A stretch of 14,544 nt of DNA from Deltaproteobacteria bacterium RBG_13_61_14 (GTDB lineage: Bacteria; RBG-13-61-14): assembly GCA_001797815.1 (NCBI GenBank), contig MGQK01000077.1, positions 25,545-40,088 on the forward strand, read 5' to 3'. The translations under genes and the position numbers were made by a program. Shown one piece after another: positions 1-7,002 of the stretch (positions are counted from its first letter, which is position 1; the number at the start of each line of letters is the position of its first letter). The notes under the pieces are model-generated. The model did no database searches. It saw only the letters and a program-made list of their open reading frames with translations, and was not told where the DNA came from.

Positions 1-151
1 CGCGCTCGTCCAAGCCCCAGATCTCCTGGTAGAGGTCCATGTAAGGCTCGATCTCCGGCGCGGTGTCGAGCCGGGTGAGGGTGAGCACCCGGCCGTGGAA
101 GGGCTTGACCAGGTCGCGGCCTTGGCGCTCGAATCCGTAGGTTTCGATCAT
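1..151 (-). CDS. N-terminal fragment of an unidentified protein, possibly a GNAT acetyltransferase
   Basis: An open frame on the minus strand begins with ATG at 151-149 and runs 50 codons off the left edge without a stop. The visible protein is soluble-looking and ends with the stretch YMDLYQEIWG. An 'EIWG'-type motif early in the protein recalls some predicted GNAT acetyltransferases, but 50 residues are not enough to assign a family. No convincing Shine-Dalgarno sequence lies at normal spacing; a GAAGG at 169-165 is 13 nt away and is buried in a 7-bp hairpin. The gene diverges from sucC, so the 148-nt gap between them should hold promoters for both. It could also be another hypothetical protein, and the exact start is uncertain. 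Confidence 0.5.
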   Translation of the reverse strand, partial: MIETYGFERQGRDLVKPFHGRVLTLTRLDTAPEIEPYMDLYQEIWGLDER

Positions 152-162
152 CGCCGCCGCCC

Positions 163-179
163 GCCCTTCTTCGAAGGGC
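163..179. repeat. Short perfect hairpin in the leader of the divergent gene
   Basis: A 7-bp perfect inverted repeat (GCCCTTC at 163-169, GAAGGGC at 173-179) encloses a 3-nt loop. On the minus strand it ends 11 nt before the ATG at 151 and covers the only GA-rich ribosome-binding candidate, so it could modulate translation. No T-tract follows, so it does not look like a terminator. Any function is inference. Confidence 0.35.
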
Positions 180-228
180 AGGCTCCCTCACCCTAACAAA
201 TCCGGCCGAGGAGTCAAGGAACGGAAAG

Positions 229-257
229 TTGCGAACCTTGGCGTGAAATGCTAATCT
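229..257 (+). promoter_or_regulatory. Candidate sigma-70-like promoter for sucC
   Basis: TTGCGA at 229-234 and TAATCT at 252-257 are separated by 17 nt. The -35 matches TTGACA at four of six positions. The -10 is weaker, with three of six matches to TATAAT. Transcription would start near 264, giving a leader of about 36 nt before the GTG start at 300. The surrounding sequence is AT-richer than the flanking genes, as expected for a promoter, but the call rests on pattern only. Confidence 0.4.
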
Positions 258-299
258 AGCGCCGGTTAATTTGAAAACGGAAGTAAAAGAGGTAGTGCA

Positions 300-1478
300 G
301 TGAACATTCACGAATACCAGGCCAAGCAGTTGTTAGCCCGGTATGAAGTGCCGGTGCCCAAGGGCAAAGTGGTAACAACGCCGGAAGAGGCGGAGGCGGC
401 CGCGCGGGAGATCGGCGGCGCGGCTTTTGCGGTCAAGGCGCAGATCCATGCCGGCGGCCGGGGCAAGGCCGGGGGGATCAAGCTGGCGAAAAGCCCGGCG
501 GAGGTGAAGCGGGCGGCCGCGGAAATTTTGGGAAAGGTGCTGGTAACGCCGCAGACCGGTCCGGCCGGGAAAAAGGTGCGCCGGGTCTGGGTGGAGCCGG
601 CGACCGAGATCAGCCGCGAGCTTTACCTGGGCCTCTTGGTGGACCGGGCCACGGCCCAGGTGGCGGTGATGGCGAGCGCGGCCGGGGGCATGGAGATCGA
701 GGCCGTGGTCAAGCACTCCCCGGAGAAGATTTTCACCGAGCGGATTGATCCGGCCGCGGGGTTGATGCCCTTTCAGGTGCGCAAGCTTGCCTTTGCCCTG
801 GAGCTTTCGGGCGAGCAGAGCAAAGAGCTCGGCGCTTTGGTCCGCGGCCTGTATCGTGCCTTCCTGGAGCTCGATTGCTCGCTGATCGAGATCAACCCCC
901 TGGTGGTGACCAAACCGGGAAAGCTGCTCGCGCTCGATGCCAAGGTCAATTTCGACGACTCGGCGCTGTATCGCCACCCCGAGCTCGAGGCCTGGCGGGA
1001 CGAGGCGGAAGAAGACCCGATCGAGGCGCAGGCGCGCAAGTTAGGGGTCAGTTACGTGCACCTGGACGGCTCGATCGGCTGCCTGGTCAACGGCGCCGGC
1101 CTGGCCATGACCACCATGGACGTGATCAAGGCGCGGGGAGGGTCGCCGGCCAACTTCCTGGATCTCGGCGGCCGCGCCGACACCGAGGCAGTGGCCCAGG
1201 CCCTGTCGCTGATCATGGCCGACCCCAAGGTCAAGGTCATTCTCATCAACATCTTCGCCGGGATCATCCGCTGCGACATGATCGCGGAGGGCATCATCGC
1301 CGCGGTCAAACAGATGAGCCTGAAGGTGCCCATGGTCATCCGTCTCTCCGGCACCAACTACGAGAAAGGCCGGCAGATGCTCCGAGACTCGGGCCTGGCT
1401 TTCACCATGGCCGAGACCTTGAACGAGGCCGCGGAAAAAGCGGTGGCGCTCCTCCAGTCCCAGATCCCCGGCGCCTGA
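300..1478 (+). CDS. sucC: ADP-forming succinyl-CoA synthetase beta subunit (or close acyl/malyl-CoA ligase relative)
   Basis: This 392-residue protein matches the SucC family in length (E. coli 388) and along its whole sequence. The N-terminus MNIHEYQAKQLL is typical, and the ATP-grasp domain carries the nucleotide loop GGRGKAGG at residues 52-59. The metal-binding stretch IEINPLVVT lies at 196-204, and the C-terminal CoA-ligase domain contains VNGAGLAM (263-270) and NIFAGIIRCD (317-326). Translation starts at GTG 300, preceded by AGAGGT at 288-293 with 6-nt spacing. Together with SucD, the enzyme converts succinyl-CoA, ADP and phosphate to succinate, CoA and ATP in the cytosolic TCA cycle. 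The phosphohistidine sits on the alpha subunit, so this protein is inactive alone. Unusually, no sucD follows. Malate-CoA ligase beta subunits (MtkA) look very similar, and residues such as FDDSALYRHP and NIFAGI do not exclude that. Family membership is firm; the exact substrate is less so. Confidence 0.93.
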   Translation: MNIHEYQAKQLLARYEVPVPKGKVVTTPEEAEAAAREIGGAAFAVKAQIHAGGRGKAGGIKLAKSPAEVKRAAAEILGKVLVTPQTGPAGKKVRRVWVEPATEISRELYLGLLVDRATAQVAVMASAAGGMEIEAVVKHSPEKIFTERIDPAAGLMPFQVRKLAFALELSGEQSKELGALVRGLYRAFLELDCSLIEINPLVVTKPGKLLALDAKVNFDDSALYRHPELEAWRDEAEEDPIEAQARKLGVSYVHLDGSIGCLVNGAGLAMTTMDVIKARGGSPANFLDLGGRADTEAVAQALSLIMADPKVKVILINIFAGIIRCDMIAEGIIAAVKQMSLKVPMVIRLSGTNYEKGRQMLRDSGLAFTMAETLNEAAEKAVALLQSQIPGA

Positions 1479-1527
1479 CCTTCCCGCTGAATTTCAACAG
1501 CGCATAGGGACTTGCCTCCAACCCCTC

Positions 1528-1555
1528 TTTACTTTTCGCCGGCCTCGGCTAAGAT
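1528..1555 (+). promoter_or_regulatory. Candidate promoter for the methyltransferase-GH94 pair
   Basis: TTTACT at 1528-1533 and TAAGAT at 1550-1555 are separated by 16 nt; each matches its sigma-70 consensus at about four of six positions. The 119-nt gap 1479-1597 also holds two small hairpins without T-tracts: CGCTG/CAGCG at 1485-1502 and GGATG/CATCC at 1564-1578. Neither is a convincing terminator, so read-through from sucC remains possible. Confidence 0.35.
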
Positions 1556-1597
1556 AACCCCCAGGATGCATTCCATCCTCAACTCCAGGAGTCAATC

Positions 1598-2608
1598 ATG
1601 AGTCACGACGCCGCGGTATCTCCGGACAAGATCATGGTCCACGGTTTTGCCTTTGCGCCCGGCCAGGTGATCCTCAGCGCGGTCGAGCTCGGCGTGTTCG
1701 AAGGCATCCACCAGGGACACCCTACCAGCGACGACCTGGCCCGGCACCTCGGCGCCGACCCGCGCGGCGTCCGCATCCTGCTCAACGCTTTGGTCGGGAT
1801 CGAGCTGCTCGAGAAAGTCGGCGACCGCTACGGCTGCACCCCGGTGTCCGAAACCTACCTCGTCCCCGGCGCGCCCGCCTACCTGGGCGACTCGCTCCTG
1901 CACAACAAAGCCGTCCGCGAGTCCTGGTCGCACCTGACCGAGGTGGTGAAAACCGGCCAGCCCTGGCGCAACCCCGAGCGCGCCAAGGACCTGGGCAAGC
2001 ACCTCGGCCACCTGGTCAAGGGCCTTTACCTGCGCAACTACCAGACCGCGCGGGAGCTGGCCCGCCGCCTGGGCGCCGGCGACAATCTCAAGGGTTTGCG
2101 CATCCTGGACGTGGGCGCCGGCTCCGGCGCCTGGAGTATCCCTTTGGCCGAGGCCGACGCCTCGGCCCGGGTGACCGCGGTGGACCTGCCGCCGGTGATC
2201 CCCACCACCCAGGAGTTCGTGGCACGGCACGGCTTGGCCGCGCGCTACCAGTTCCGGCCCGGCAACGTGCGCGAGCTGGACTTCGGCACCGCCGAGTTCG
2301 ATCTCGCTGTCCTCGGCCACATCTGCCATTCCGAAGGCGCCGGGCACGCGCCCGCCCTGATCCAGAAAGTCGGCAAGGCCCTCAAGCCCGGCGGCCAGAT
2401 CGTGATCGCGGATATGATCCCCAACGACCAGCGCACCGGGCCGCCCTTCCCGCTCCTCTTCGCGGTCAACATGCTGGTCAACACCGACCAGGGCGATACC
2501 TTTACCCGGGCTGAATACCGCGCCTGGCTGAAAGAAGCCGGGTTCGGGGAACCGCACGAGCTGATGACCGACCGCGACTCGCCCATCCTGGTCGCGACTA
2601 AAAAGTGA
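1598..2608 (+). CDS. COMT-like SAM-dependent methyltransferase (O-methyltransferase family 2)
   Basis: A 336-residue protein with the two-part layout of plant COMT-like and bacterial BchU/CrtF-like O-methyltransferases. Residues about 10-100 form an N-terminal winged-helix dimerisation domain. A Rossmann-like domain follows, with SAM motif I ILDVGAGSG at 169-177, the ribose-binding acidic residue in VDLPP (D196), and LKPGGQIVIAD at 262-272. The HICHSEG stretch at 241-247 sits where plant enzymes have the catalytic HDW, so H244 is a plausible general base, by alignment in the mind only. The ATG at 1598 has AGGAG at 1587-1591 with 6-nt spacing. The stop overlaps the next gene's GTG by 4 nt, so the two are probably translationally coupled. 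The substrate is unknown. Nothing nearby marks a bacteriochlorophyll, carotenoid or polyketide cluster, so I give no symbol. Confidence 0.88.
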   Translation: MSHDAAVSPDKIMVHGFAFAPGQVILSAVELGVFEGIHQGHPTSDDLARHLGADPRGVRILLNALVGIELLEKVGDRYGCTPVSETYLVPGAPAYLGDSLLHNKAVRESWSHLTEVVKTGQPWRNPERAKDLGKHLGHLVKGLYLRNYQTARELARRLGAGDNLKGLRILDVGAGSGAWSIPLAEADASARVTAVDLPPVIPTTQEFVARHGLAARYQFRPGNVRELDFGTAEFDLAVLGHICHSEGAGHAPALIQKVGKALKPGGQIVIADMIPNDQRTGPPFPLLFAVNMLVNTDQGDTFTRAEYRAWLKEAGFGEPHELMTDRDSPILVATKK

Positions 2609-5256
2609 TTACCGCCGTATTCCTTTGTTTAATCAGTGCCGCCGGATTGCATCCGAAGGGTTTGGAATCCGACCCCGCTTTCGGCTCCGGCATTTTCGGG
2701 CAATGGACCACGGACCGCTTCGGTCTCCCGGCCTACCTCTATACCATGGACGAGCGCACCGAACCCGGGGCCGAGTGGGACCCCAAAGTGAAGCCCGTCT
2801 CCCGCCTGATGTGGACGCAAATCGGCAACGAGCGGATCAACGCCGCGGCCTTTAATGCCGGGTTCGTGGAGCTTTTCTATTCCGAGGCCGGCACCTACTG
2901 GCTCAATGACTATGAGCCGGGAGAGTGCGCTTTTGCCGGCGGCTTCGGTTGGATCGAGGAGGACGGGCGCTTCTTCTCCACCTTGCTCACTCACAACCCC
3001 GACGCGAAGATCCTTCGCCGGGTTTTCGGCATGGGCTATTTTGAGAAAGAACTGGAAACCGGGGAGCTGCGGGTGCGCGAGCTGGTGTTTGCGCCGCGAG
3101 GCGATTGGCCGGCTTTGGTGGCGGAAGTCACGATTGAAAACCTCTCGGAGCGGGAGCGCGACCTGGACTGGTTCGAATACTGGGACCTGAACCCAAAAGA
3201 ACTTTTAGGCTTTGTGCCGCCGGCGCTCCTCTCCCAGGCGGCGGAGCGCAAAGCATTCCAAATGCGCTTCCACGCAGCGCAGCGCCTGCTCGCGGCCGAA
3301 AGCAAAAAGATCTGGGGCCCGGAAGGCGGCTTTCCGCCCGGGCCGCGGCTCCGGGATCCGGAGCTGCCCTCCTATTTCCTGGCGCAGGTCGAGGGCGAGG
3401 TCGCGGGCATCGGCTACGACCAAGCCCGGATCTTCTCCGGCGCCGACGGCTGGATCGGAGACGGCGCCGGGCTTCGGGGCCTGGAACTTTCAGAACCGAA
3501 TAACCGGCGATGGAGCGCCGAGGCGCTTTGCCTGGTCCTGCGCTCGCCGGCCAAGCTCAAACCCGGTGAAGCCAAAACCCTGCGCTTCCTCTTCGGCTAC
3601 GCCAAAGGAAAGCAGCCGGAGGCGATGGTGGCGGCGATGCGGGCCGCGGGCGCGGATCAGATCGCGGCCACCGCTGCGCTTTGGCGGGAGGAGCTGCCCG
3701 CGCTCTCGGTCCCGGGATCTCCCTGGATGGACCGGGAGCTGAAATGGGACTATTACGCCACTTCCTCCGCCTCGCTCTACGACGGCTATTACCAGCGCCA
3801 TTACGTGCCCCAGGGCGGCCATTACCTCTACGTGGCCGGGACCAACGGCGCTACCCGCGACGTGGCCGCCTTTGCCCAGAGCCTGATCTATTACCGGCCG
3901 GAGCAGGCGCGCGAGATCCTGGAATTCATCATGCGCTCGCAGGAGCCTTCCGGCCGGCTCTTCTACGACCTGGAAGGCTACGGCCACCGCTACCTGGTCC
4001 CCTACCGGCCCTCGGACCTGGACCTGTGGCTGCTCAATGCCGTGGTCGAATACGTCTTCGCCACCCGCGACTTTGACTTCCTCGACCTGGAGGTCCCCTT
4101 TTATCCAAAAGAGAAAAGGGAGAGCGGCACGGTTTACGAGCACCTCCGCCGCTCCTTCATTCACCTTAAGGAGAACGTGGGGATCGGAAAACACGGCCTG
4201 GTCAAGCTCAAGTTTCATGATTGGAACGACGAGATGGTTTTCCTGGTCTGCGGGCCCAACCCGGTTGACATTCTGCTCACCGCTCGGGACGGCGGCTCGA
4301 CCATGAACAGCGGCATGGCCGCCGAGATCCTGCCCCGCTTCGCCGAGCTCGCGGAAATGCATGGCGACGCGGAGAGCGCCGCCCGCGCCCGGGTCTGGGT
4401 GGAGCAGTTGCTGCCGGCGCTCCAGGCGCAATGGCGGGGCCGCTATTTCAACCGGGCTTACTCTGCTTTCGGCAAGGAATATGGCGCGGATTACATTCAC
4501 CTGGAGTCCCAGATCTGGCCGCTGCTCGCCGGAAATGTCCTGACCGAGGAGCAGACCCGGATCTTGCTCGAGGAGATCAAGACCAAGCTGATGGATCCGT
4601 CGGTCCTGGGCATGACTATCAGCTCGACCCTCGCCGGCCAGATGTTCACCAAGCCGGGCGAGCAGGAAGAGGGCGGCATCTGGCCGGCCATGAACGGGCC
4701 GGCGATGGTGGCGCTGGCCCGCTATCGGCCGGACTGGGCCTGGCAGCAGCTCAAGCAGAACGCGCTCGCCTGGCATGCGGATTTGTATCCGAAGATATGG
4801 TTCGGGATCTGGGGCGGACCGGACGCCTGGAACTCGGCGGCCTCGGCCCGGCCGGGCGAGACATGGTTCGTGCAGAACCCGCTCCTCGCGCTGGCCGCCC
4901 AGGAGTGGCCGGTAATGAACACCCATGCCCACAGCGAGTGGCTCTGGGCCGCGGCCCGAATCGCGGGATTAAATCCCACGGCCCAGGGCTACGTGATTGA
5001 CCCCGTCATCCCGGGTGATTTCGCTTTTGTCTCGGAGATCGCCAAAATCGAAAGCCAGGGCGGTTGGCTGAGGGGAAGCTTCCGGCTGCGCGGGGAAGGC
5101 CGCCTGTGCGTAACCCTGCGGGAGCCGCGATCAGCTTATACAGTTATGGTTGACGAGAAGCCGGTGGAATCCGTTACCCAAAATGACTGGATTTCATTCG
5201 ACTTGCCCGCCAGTAAAAACCAAAAGATCACCTGGCAGATTTTGCCCAAACCTTAA
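2605..5256 (+). CDS. GH94/GH36-like carbohydrate-active enzyme (glycosyltransferase-36 fold)
   Basis: This 883-residue protein has the cellobiose-phosphorylase-like architecture. An N-terminal beta-sandwich region begins near FGQWTTDRFGLPAY (31-44), an (alpha/alpha)6 barrel spans roughly 375-800, and a small beta-rich tail runs to the end. HDWND at 538-542 matches the motif whose first Asp is the general acid in GH94 enzymes, making D539 the likely catalytic residue. The GGIWPAMNG stretch (690-698) appears to match the GH94 phosphate-site segment but lacks its histidine, so phosphorolysis is not assured and hydrolysis is possible. Translation probably starts at GTG 2605, overlapping the methyltransferase stop by 4 nt. 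No clear Shine-Dalgarno is seen, which fits coupling. The first 15 residues are hydrophobic but lack basic residues, so export is doubtful. The substrate is unknown. The tail meets gshB end-to-end 21 nt away. Confidence 0.85.
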   Translation: MITAVFLCLISAAGLHPKGLESDPAFGSGIFGQWTTDRFGLPAYLYTMDERTEPGAEWDPKVKPVSRLMWTQIGNERINAAAFNAGFVELFYSEAGTYWLNDYEPGECAFAGGFGWIEEDGRFFSTLLTHNPDAKILRRVFGMGYFEKELETGELRVRELVFAPRGDWPALVAEVTIENLSERERDLDWFEYWDLNPKELLGFVPPALLSQAAERKAFQMRFHAAQRLLAAESKKIWGPEGGFPPGPRLRDPELPSYFLAQVEGEVAGIGYDQARIFSGADGWIGDGAGLRGLELSEPNNRRWSAEALCLVLRSPAKLKPGEAKTLRFLFGYAKGKQPEAMVAAMRAAGADQIAATAALWREELPALSVPGSPWMDRELKWDYYATSSASLYDGYYQRHYVPQGGHYLYVAGTNGATRDVAAFAQSLIYYRPEQAREILEFIMRSQEPSGRLFYDLEGYGHRYLVPYRPSDLDLWLLNAVVEYVFATRDFDFLDLEVPFYPKEKRESGTVYEHLRRSFIHLKENVGIGKHGLVKLKFHDWNDEMVFLVCGPNPVDILLTARDGGSTMNSGMAAEILPRFAELAEMHGDAESAARARVWVEQLLPALQAQWRGRYFNRAYSAFGKEYGADYIHLESQIWPLLAGNVLTEEQTRILLEEIKTKLMDPSVLGMTISSTLAGQMFTKPGEQEEGGIWPAMNGPAMVALARYRPDWAWQQLKQNALAWHADLYPKIWFGIWGGPDAWNSAASARPGETWFVQNPLLALAAQEWPVMNTHAHSEWLWAAARIAGLNPTAQGYVIDPVIPGDFAFVSEIAKIESQGGWLRGSFRLRGEGRLCVTLREPRSAYTVMVDEKPVESVTQNDWISFDLPASKNQKITWQILPKP

Positions 5257-5260
5257 AGAT

Positions 5261-5277
5261 TTGCCCCTGCTTGGCAA
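5261..5277. terminator. Weak hairpin between convergent genes
   Basis: TTGCC at 5261-5265 and GGCAA at 5273-5277 form a 5-bp stem with a 7-nt loop. A flanking GAT/ATC can extend it with one bulged T. It lies exactly in the 21-nt gap between the tail-to-tail GH94-like gene and gshB. On the minus strand it is followed by ATCTTTAAGG, only mildly U-rich; on the plus strand there is no T-tract. It is a plausible but weak terminator for gshB. Confidence 0.25.
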
Positions 5278-6276
5278 TCAGGCCGATGCGGGTTTGGAGG
5301 CCTGCTTCGCGGTCTGGACCAGCCACTCGAAGTAGTCCCAGATTCTTTCCTCCAGGCAGACGTGGTCCAGCCGGTCAATCTCCTGAACGCCGGTGGGGCT
5401 GGTGACGTTGACCTCGGTGAGGAATCCGCCGATCACGTCGAGCCCGACCAAGTGCAGGCCGAGGCTCCGGAGCGAGGGCGCGAGCCGGGCGCAGATCTCG
5501 CGGTCGCGCCTGGTGATCTCGGCCTTCCGGCAGGTGCCGCCGACGTGGATGTTGGCCCGGTGCTCGCCGGCTTGGGGCACCCGCAGGGTGGCGCCGATCG
5601 GCTCGCCCGAGAGCACGATGATTCGCTTGTCGCCCTTCTTCGCCGCAGGCAGATACTTCTGGGCGAGGGTGAAGCGGGTCTGGTAGCGGGTGGCGGCCTC
5701 CAGGATCACGTTCAAGTTGGGGTCTCGCGCCTCCACGATAAAGACCTCGTCGCCGCCCCGCGCGTTGATCGGCTTCACCACCATCTTGCCGCCCACTTCT
5801 TTCAGGAAGTCCTTGAGCTCGGCGATGCGGCGGGAGATGATCGTGGGCGGGATCAAGTCCGGGGAATGCAGGGTGAAAAGCTTCTCCCCCGCGGTGCGGA
5901 GTCCCACCGGCCGGTTGACCACCACCGTGGGCGGCGGGATCAGGTCCAGGAACTGGGTGAGCAGCACGTATTCGATAGTGACCGGCGGGTCCACCCGCAT
6001 CAGCACCATATCGGCCTTGGCCAGCGGCTCTTCGGACTGGCCGGCCGGCCGGAAGTGAGGCTGGCCCGGGCGCTTGGGCCGGAAGACCTCGACCTCCTGG
6101 AGAGCGGCCCAAGGCCTCCCGGCCTGGATGCGCATCTCGGCCGGGGTAAAGTAGAGGACCTGGTGGCCGCGCTTTTGCGCCTCCAGCATCAGCGCGAAAG
6201 TAGTGTCTTTGTCCGGGAGAATGCCCGGGAGCGGGTCCATGAAAAAGGCAAGACGATAAGAAGTGGAATTTTTCAT
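5278..6276 (-). CDS. gshB: Glutathione synthetase
   Basis: The 332-residue product aligns along its whole length with E. coli GshB (316 residues), which joins gamma-glutamylcysteine and glycine using ATP in the cytosol. It has the N-terminal domain start LAFFMDP (9-15), VLMRVDPP (91-98), VNRPVGLR (120-127) and EKLFT (131-135). The ATP-grasp core carries VVKPINARGG (166-175), the QKYLPAAKKGDKR segment (206-218), and VGLDVIG plus LTEVNVTSPTG (277-296). The start at ATG 6276 matches the family N-terminus; the frame is open further upstream, but that extension overlaps ORF6N and looks non-coding. No Shine-Dalgarno precedes this ATG, and a -10-like box ends 7 nt before it. No gshA is present in the window. 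GshB suggests a proteobacterial-like redox system rather than a Gram-positive thiol. Confidence 0.95.
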   Translation of the reverse strand: MKNSTSYRLAFFMDPLPGILPDKDTTFALMLEAQKRGHQVLYFTPAEMRIQAGRPWAALQEVEVFRPKRPGQPHFRPAGQSEEPLAKADMVLMRVDPPVTIEYVLLTQFLDLIPPPTVVVNRPVGLRTAGEKLFTLHSPDLIPPTIISRRIAELKDFLKEVGGKMVVKPINARGGDEVFIVEARDPNLNVILEAATRYQTRFTLAQKYLPAAKKGDKRIIVLSGEPIGATLRVPQAGEHRANIHVGGTCRKAEITRRDREICARLAPSLRSLGLHLVGLDVIGGFLTEVNVTSPTGVQEIDRLDHVCLEERIWDYFEWLVQTAKQASKPASA

Positions 6277-6283
6277 GAGGAGC

Positions 6284-6312
6284 TTTTTAGCACAGCGGGA
6301 GTGAAAGGTAAA
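6284..6312 (-). promoter_or_regulatory. Candidate gshB promoter giving a leaderless mRNA
   Basis: On the minus strand TTTACC (6312-6307) and TAAAAA (6289-6284) are spaced by exactly 17 nt, each matching the sigma-70 consensus at four of six positions. The ATG at 6276 lies directly after a 7-nt interval, so transcription would begin at or next to the start codon. This fits the absence of a Shine-Dalgarno sequence, but it is prediction only; gshB could instead be read from upstream. Confidence 0.35.
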
Positions 6313-6340
6313 GCGGAATCGGGAGCGATCCCCGGTTGGA

Positions 6341-6901
6341 TCAGTTGGAGTTTCCCCGGTGAAACCCGATCCGGCGAGGGGAGGGAGAGGATGGGGTGGT
6401 AAGCCGGCGGAGGGCGTCGAAGACCACTTTGAACTGGGCGTCGTATTTCTTCTCCAGGGCCTCCAGTTTCCGGGCCAGCTCCCGGTTTCCGGCCAGCATT
6501 TCCCGGAGTTTGACGAAGGCGCGCATGATGGCGATATTGACCTGAACGGCCCGCTCGCTCTTGAGGACACTGGAGAGCATGGCCACGCCCTGTTCGGTGA
6601 AGGCATAGGGCAAGTATTTGATATTCTTGCCTTTCTTCAAGATCACAATTTGTGATCTTGAAGAAGTGTATAGTTTGGCACTTGAAACCACAATTTGTGA
6701 TTTCAAGAGAGAATATTCTTCCCAAGTCAGTTGGAACATGAAATCCTCGGGAAAACGGGAAAGGTTTCTCTTCACGGCCTGCACCAGAACCCTGGGTTCC
6801 ACTTCGTAGAGCTCGGCCAGGTGCATGCTCAGCATAACCTTTTGTCCTCGGATCAAATAGATGCGCTTTTCAATCTGTTCGACAGGGATAATCTGACCCA
6901 T
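6341..6901 (-). CDS. ORF6N-domain protein (phage-antirepressor-like DNA-binding family)
   Basis: This 186-residue protein carries an ORF6N domain, a KilA-N-related putative DNA-binding module known from phage antirepressors and also common as a stand-alone bacterial gene. Visible family features are [21 protein letters not shown] (split here at residues 14-34), [11 protein letters not shown] (49-59), [18 protein letters not shown] (96-113) and [19 protein letters not shown] (116-134). A coiled coil (about 138-160) follows, then a tail ending RRIGFH. Between 67 and 90 lies an insert-like region with two SQIV peptides (68-71, 83-86), each encoded by a DNA palindrome. The ATG at 6901 has GAGGGG at 6911-6906, 4 nt away. 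The 5' half is AT-rich (about 37% GC near 6601-6660) compared with the 3' end (about 57%). No other phage gene is nearby. The biological role is unknown. Confidence 0.85.
   Translation of the reverse strand: MGQIIPVEQIEKRIYLIRGQKVMLSMHLAELYEVEPRVLVQAVKRNLSRFPEDFMFQLTWEEYSLLKSQIVVSSAKLYTSSRSQIVILKKGKNIKYLPYAFTEQGVAMLSSVLKSERAVQVNIAIMRAFVKLREMLAGNRELARKLEALEKKYDAQFKVVFDALRRLTTPSSPSPRRIGFHRGNSN
6633..6665. repeat. Perfect 16-bp inverted repeat inside the ORF6N gene (copy 1)
   Basis: The arms 6633-6648 and 6650-6665 are perfect reverse complements separated by one base (T6649), with the core CACAATTTGTG at 6644-6654. In the ORF6N reading frame it encodes the peptide around [10 protein letters not shown] perfect 33-nt palindrome inside a coding region is far from chance and marks a likely inserted or amplified element. 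Confidence 0.9.
6681..6707. repeat. Imperfect inverted repeat inside the ORF6N gene (copy 2)
   Basis: Arms 6681-6693 and 6695-6707 pair at 12 of 13 positions (mismatch 6688/6700) around T6694, with the same core CACAATTTGTG at 6689-6699. In frame it encodes LKSQIVVSS. It lies 15 nt from copy 1 in the same translational phase (centres 45 nt apart, a multiple of three), so both keep ORF6N open. Confidence 0.88.
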
Positions 6902-6963
6902 GCTTCCCCTCTACCTCTCTTAATCTGCATCCCTGGTTCGGCAAAAACATCTCTTACGCCCTC

Positions 6964-7002
6964 GATCTTCTTGCCTTTGTTCAAGGGCACAATTTGTGAC
7001 CC
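6964..7002 (-). repeat. Duplicated ORF6N-like fragment upstream of the ORF6N gene
   Basis: Read on the minus strand, 7002-6964 matches 6658-6620 within ORF6N at 33 of 39 positions by my count. It encodes GSQIVPLNKGKKI against [13 protein letters not shown]. Outside this stretch the similarity fades quickly. It looks like a decayed partial copy of the ORF6N insert region or a second copy of a mobile repeat. Confidence 0.65.

Noticed and set aside
1592-2557. 321-codon minus-strand open frame opposite the methyltransferase
   Set aside because: Low-complexity composition with no motifs, and it is fully covered by a clear SAM methyltransferase.
3490-4932. 480-codon open frame on the minus strand opposite the GH94-like gene
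   Set aside because: Its protein is rich in R, G, L, H and E with no recognisable domain, as expected for the complement of a GC-rich gene; the plus-strand frame is conserved and motif-bearing.
5362-6402. 346-codon plus-strand open frame across gshB
   Set aside because: Antisense to glutathione synthetase, repetitive charged composition and no domain signal.
6277-6606. N-terminal extension of GshB up to 6606
   Set aside because: It overlaps ORF6N in another frame and is Ser/Pro/Arg-rich; E. coli GshB begins a few residues before the MDP motif, as the ATG at 6276 does.
6641-6658. CRP/FNR-like operator, because TGTGA and TCACA occur in the palindrome
   Set aside because: The half-sites are in reverse order (TCACA before TGTGA, close together) instead of TGTGA-N6-TCACA, they sit inside coding sequence, and similar copies form a repeat family.
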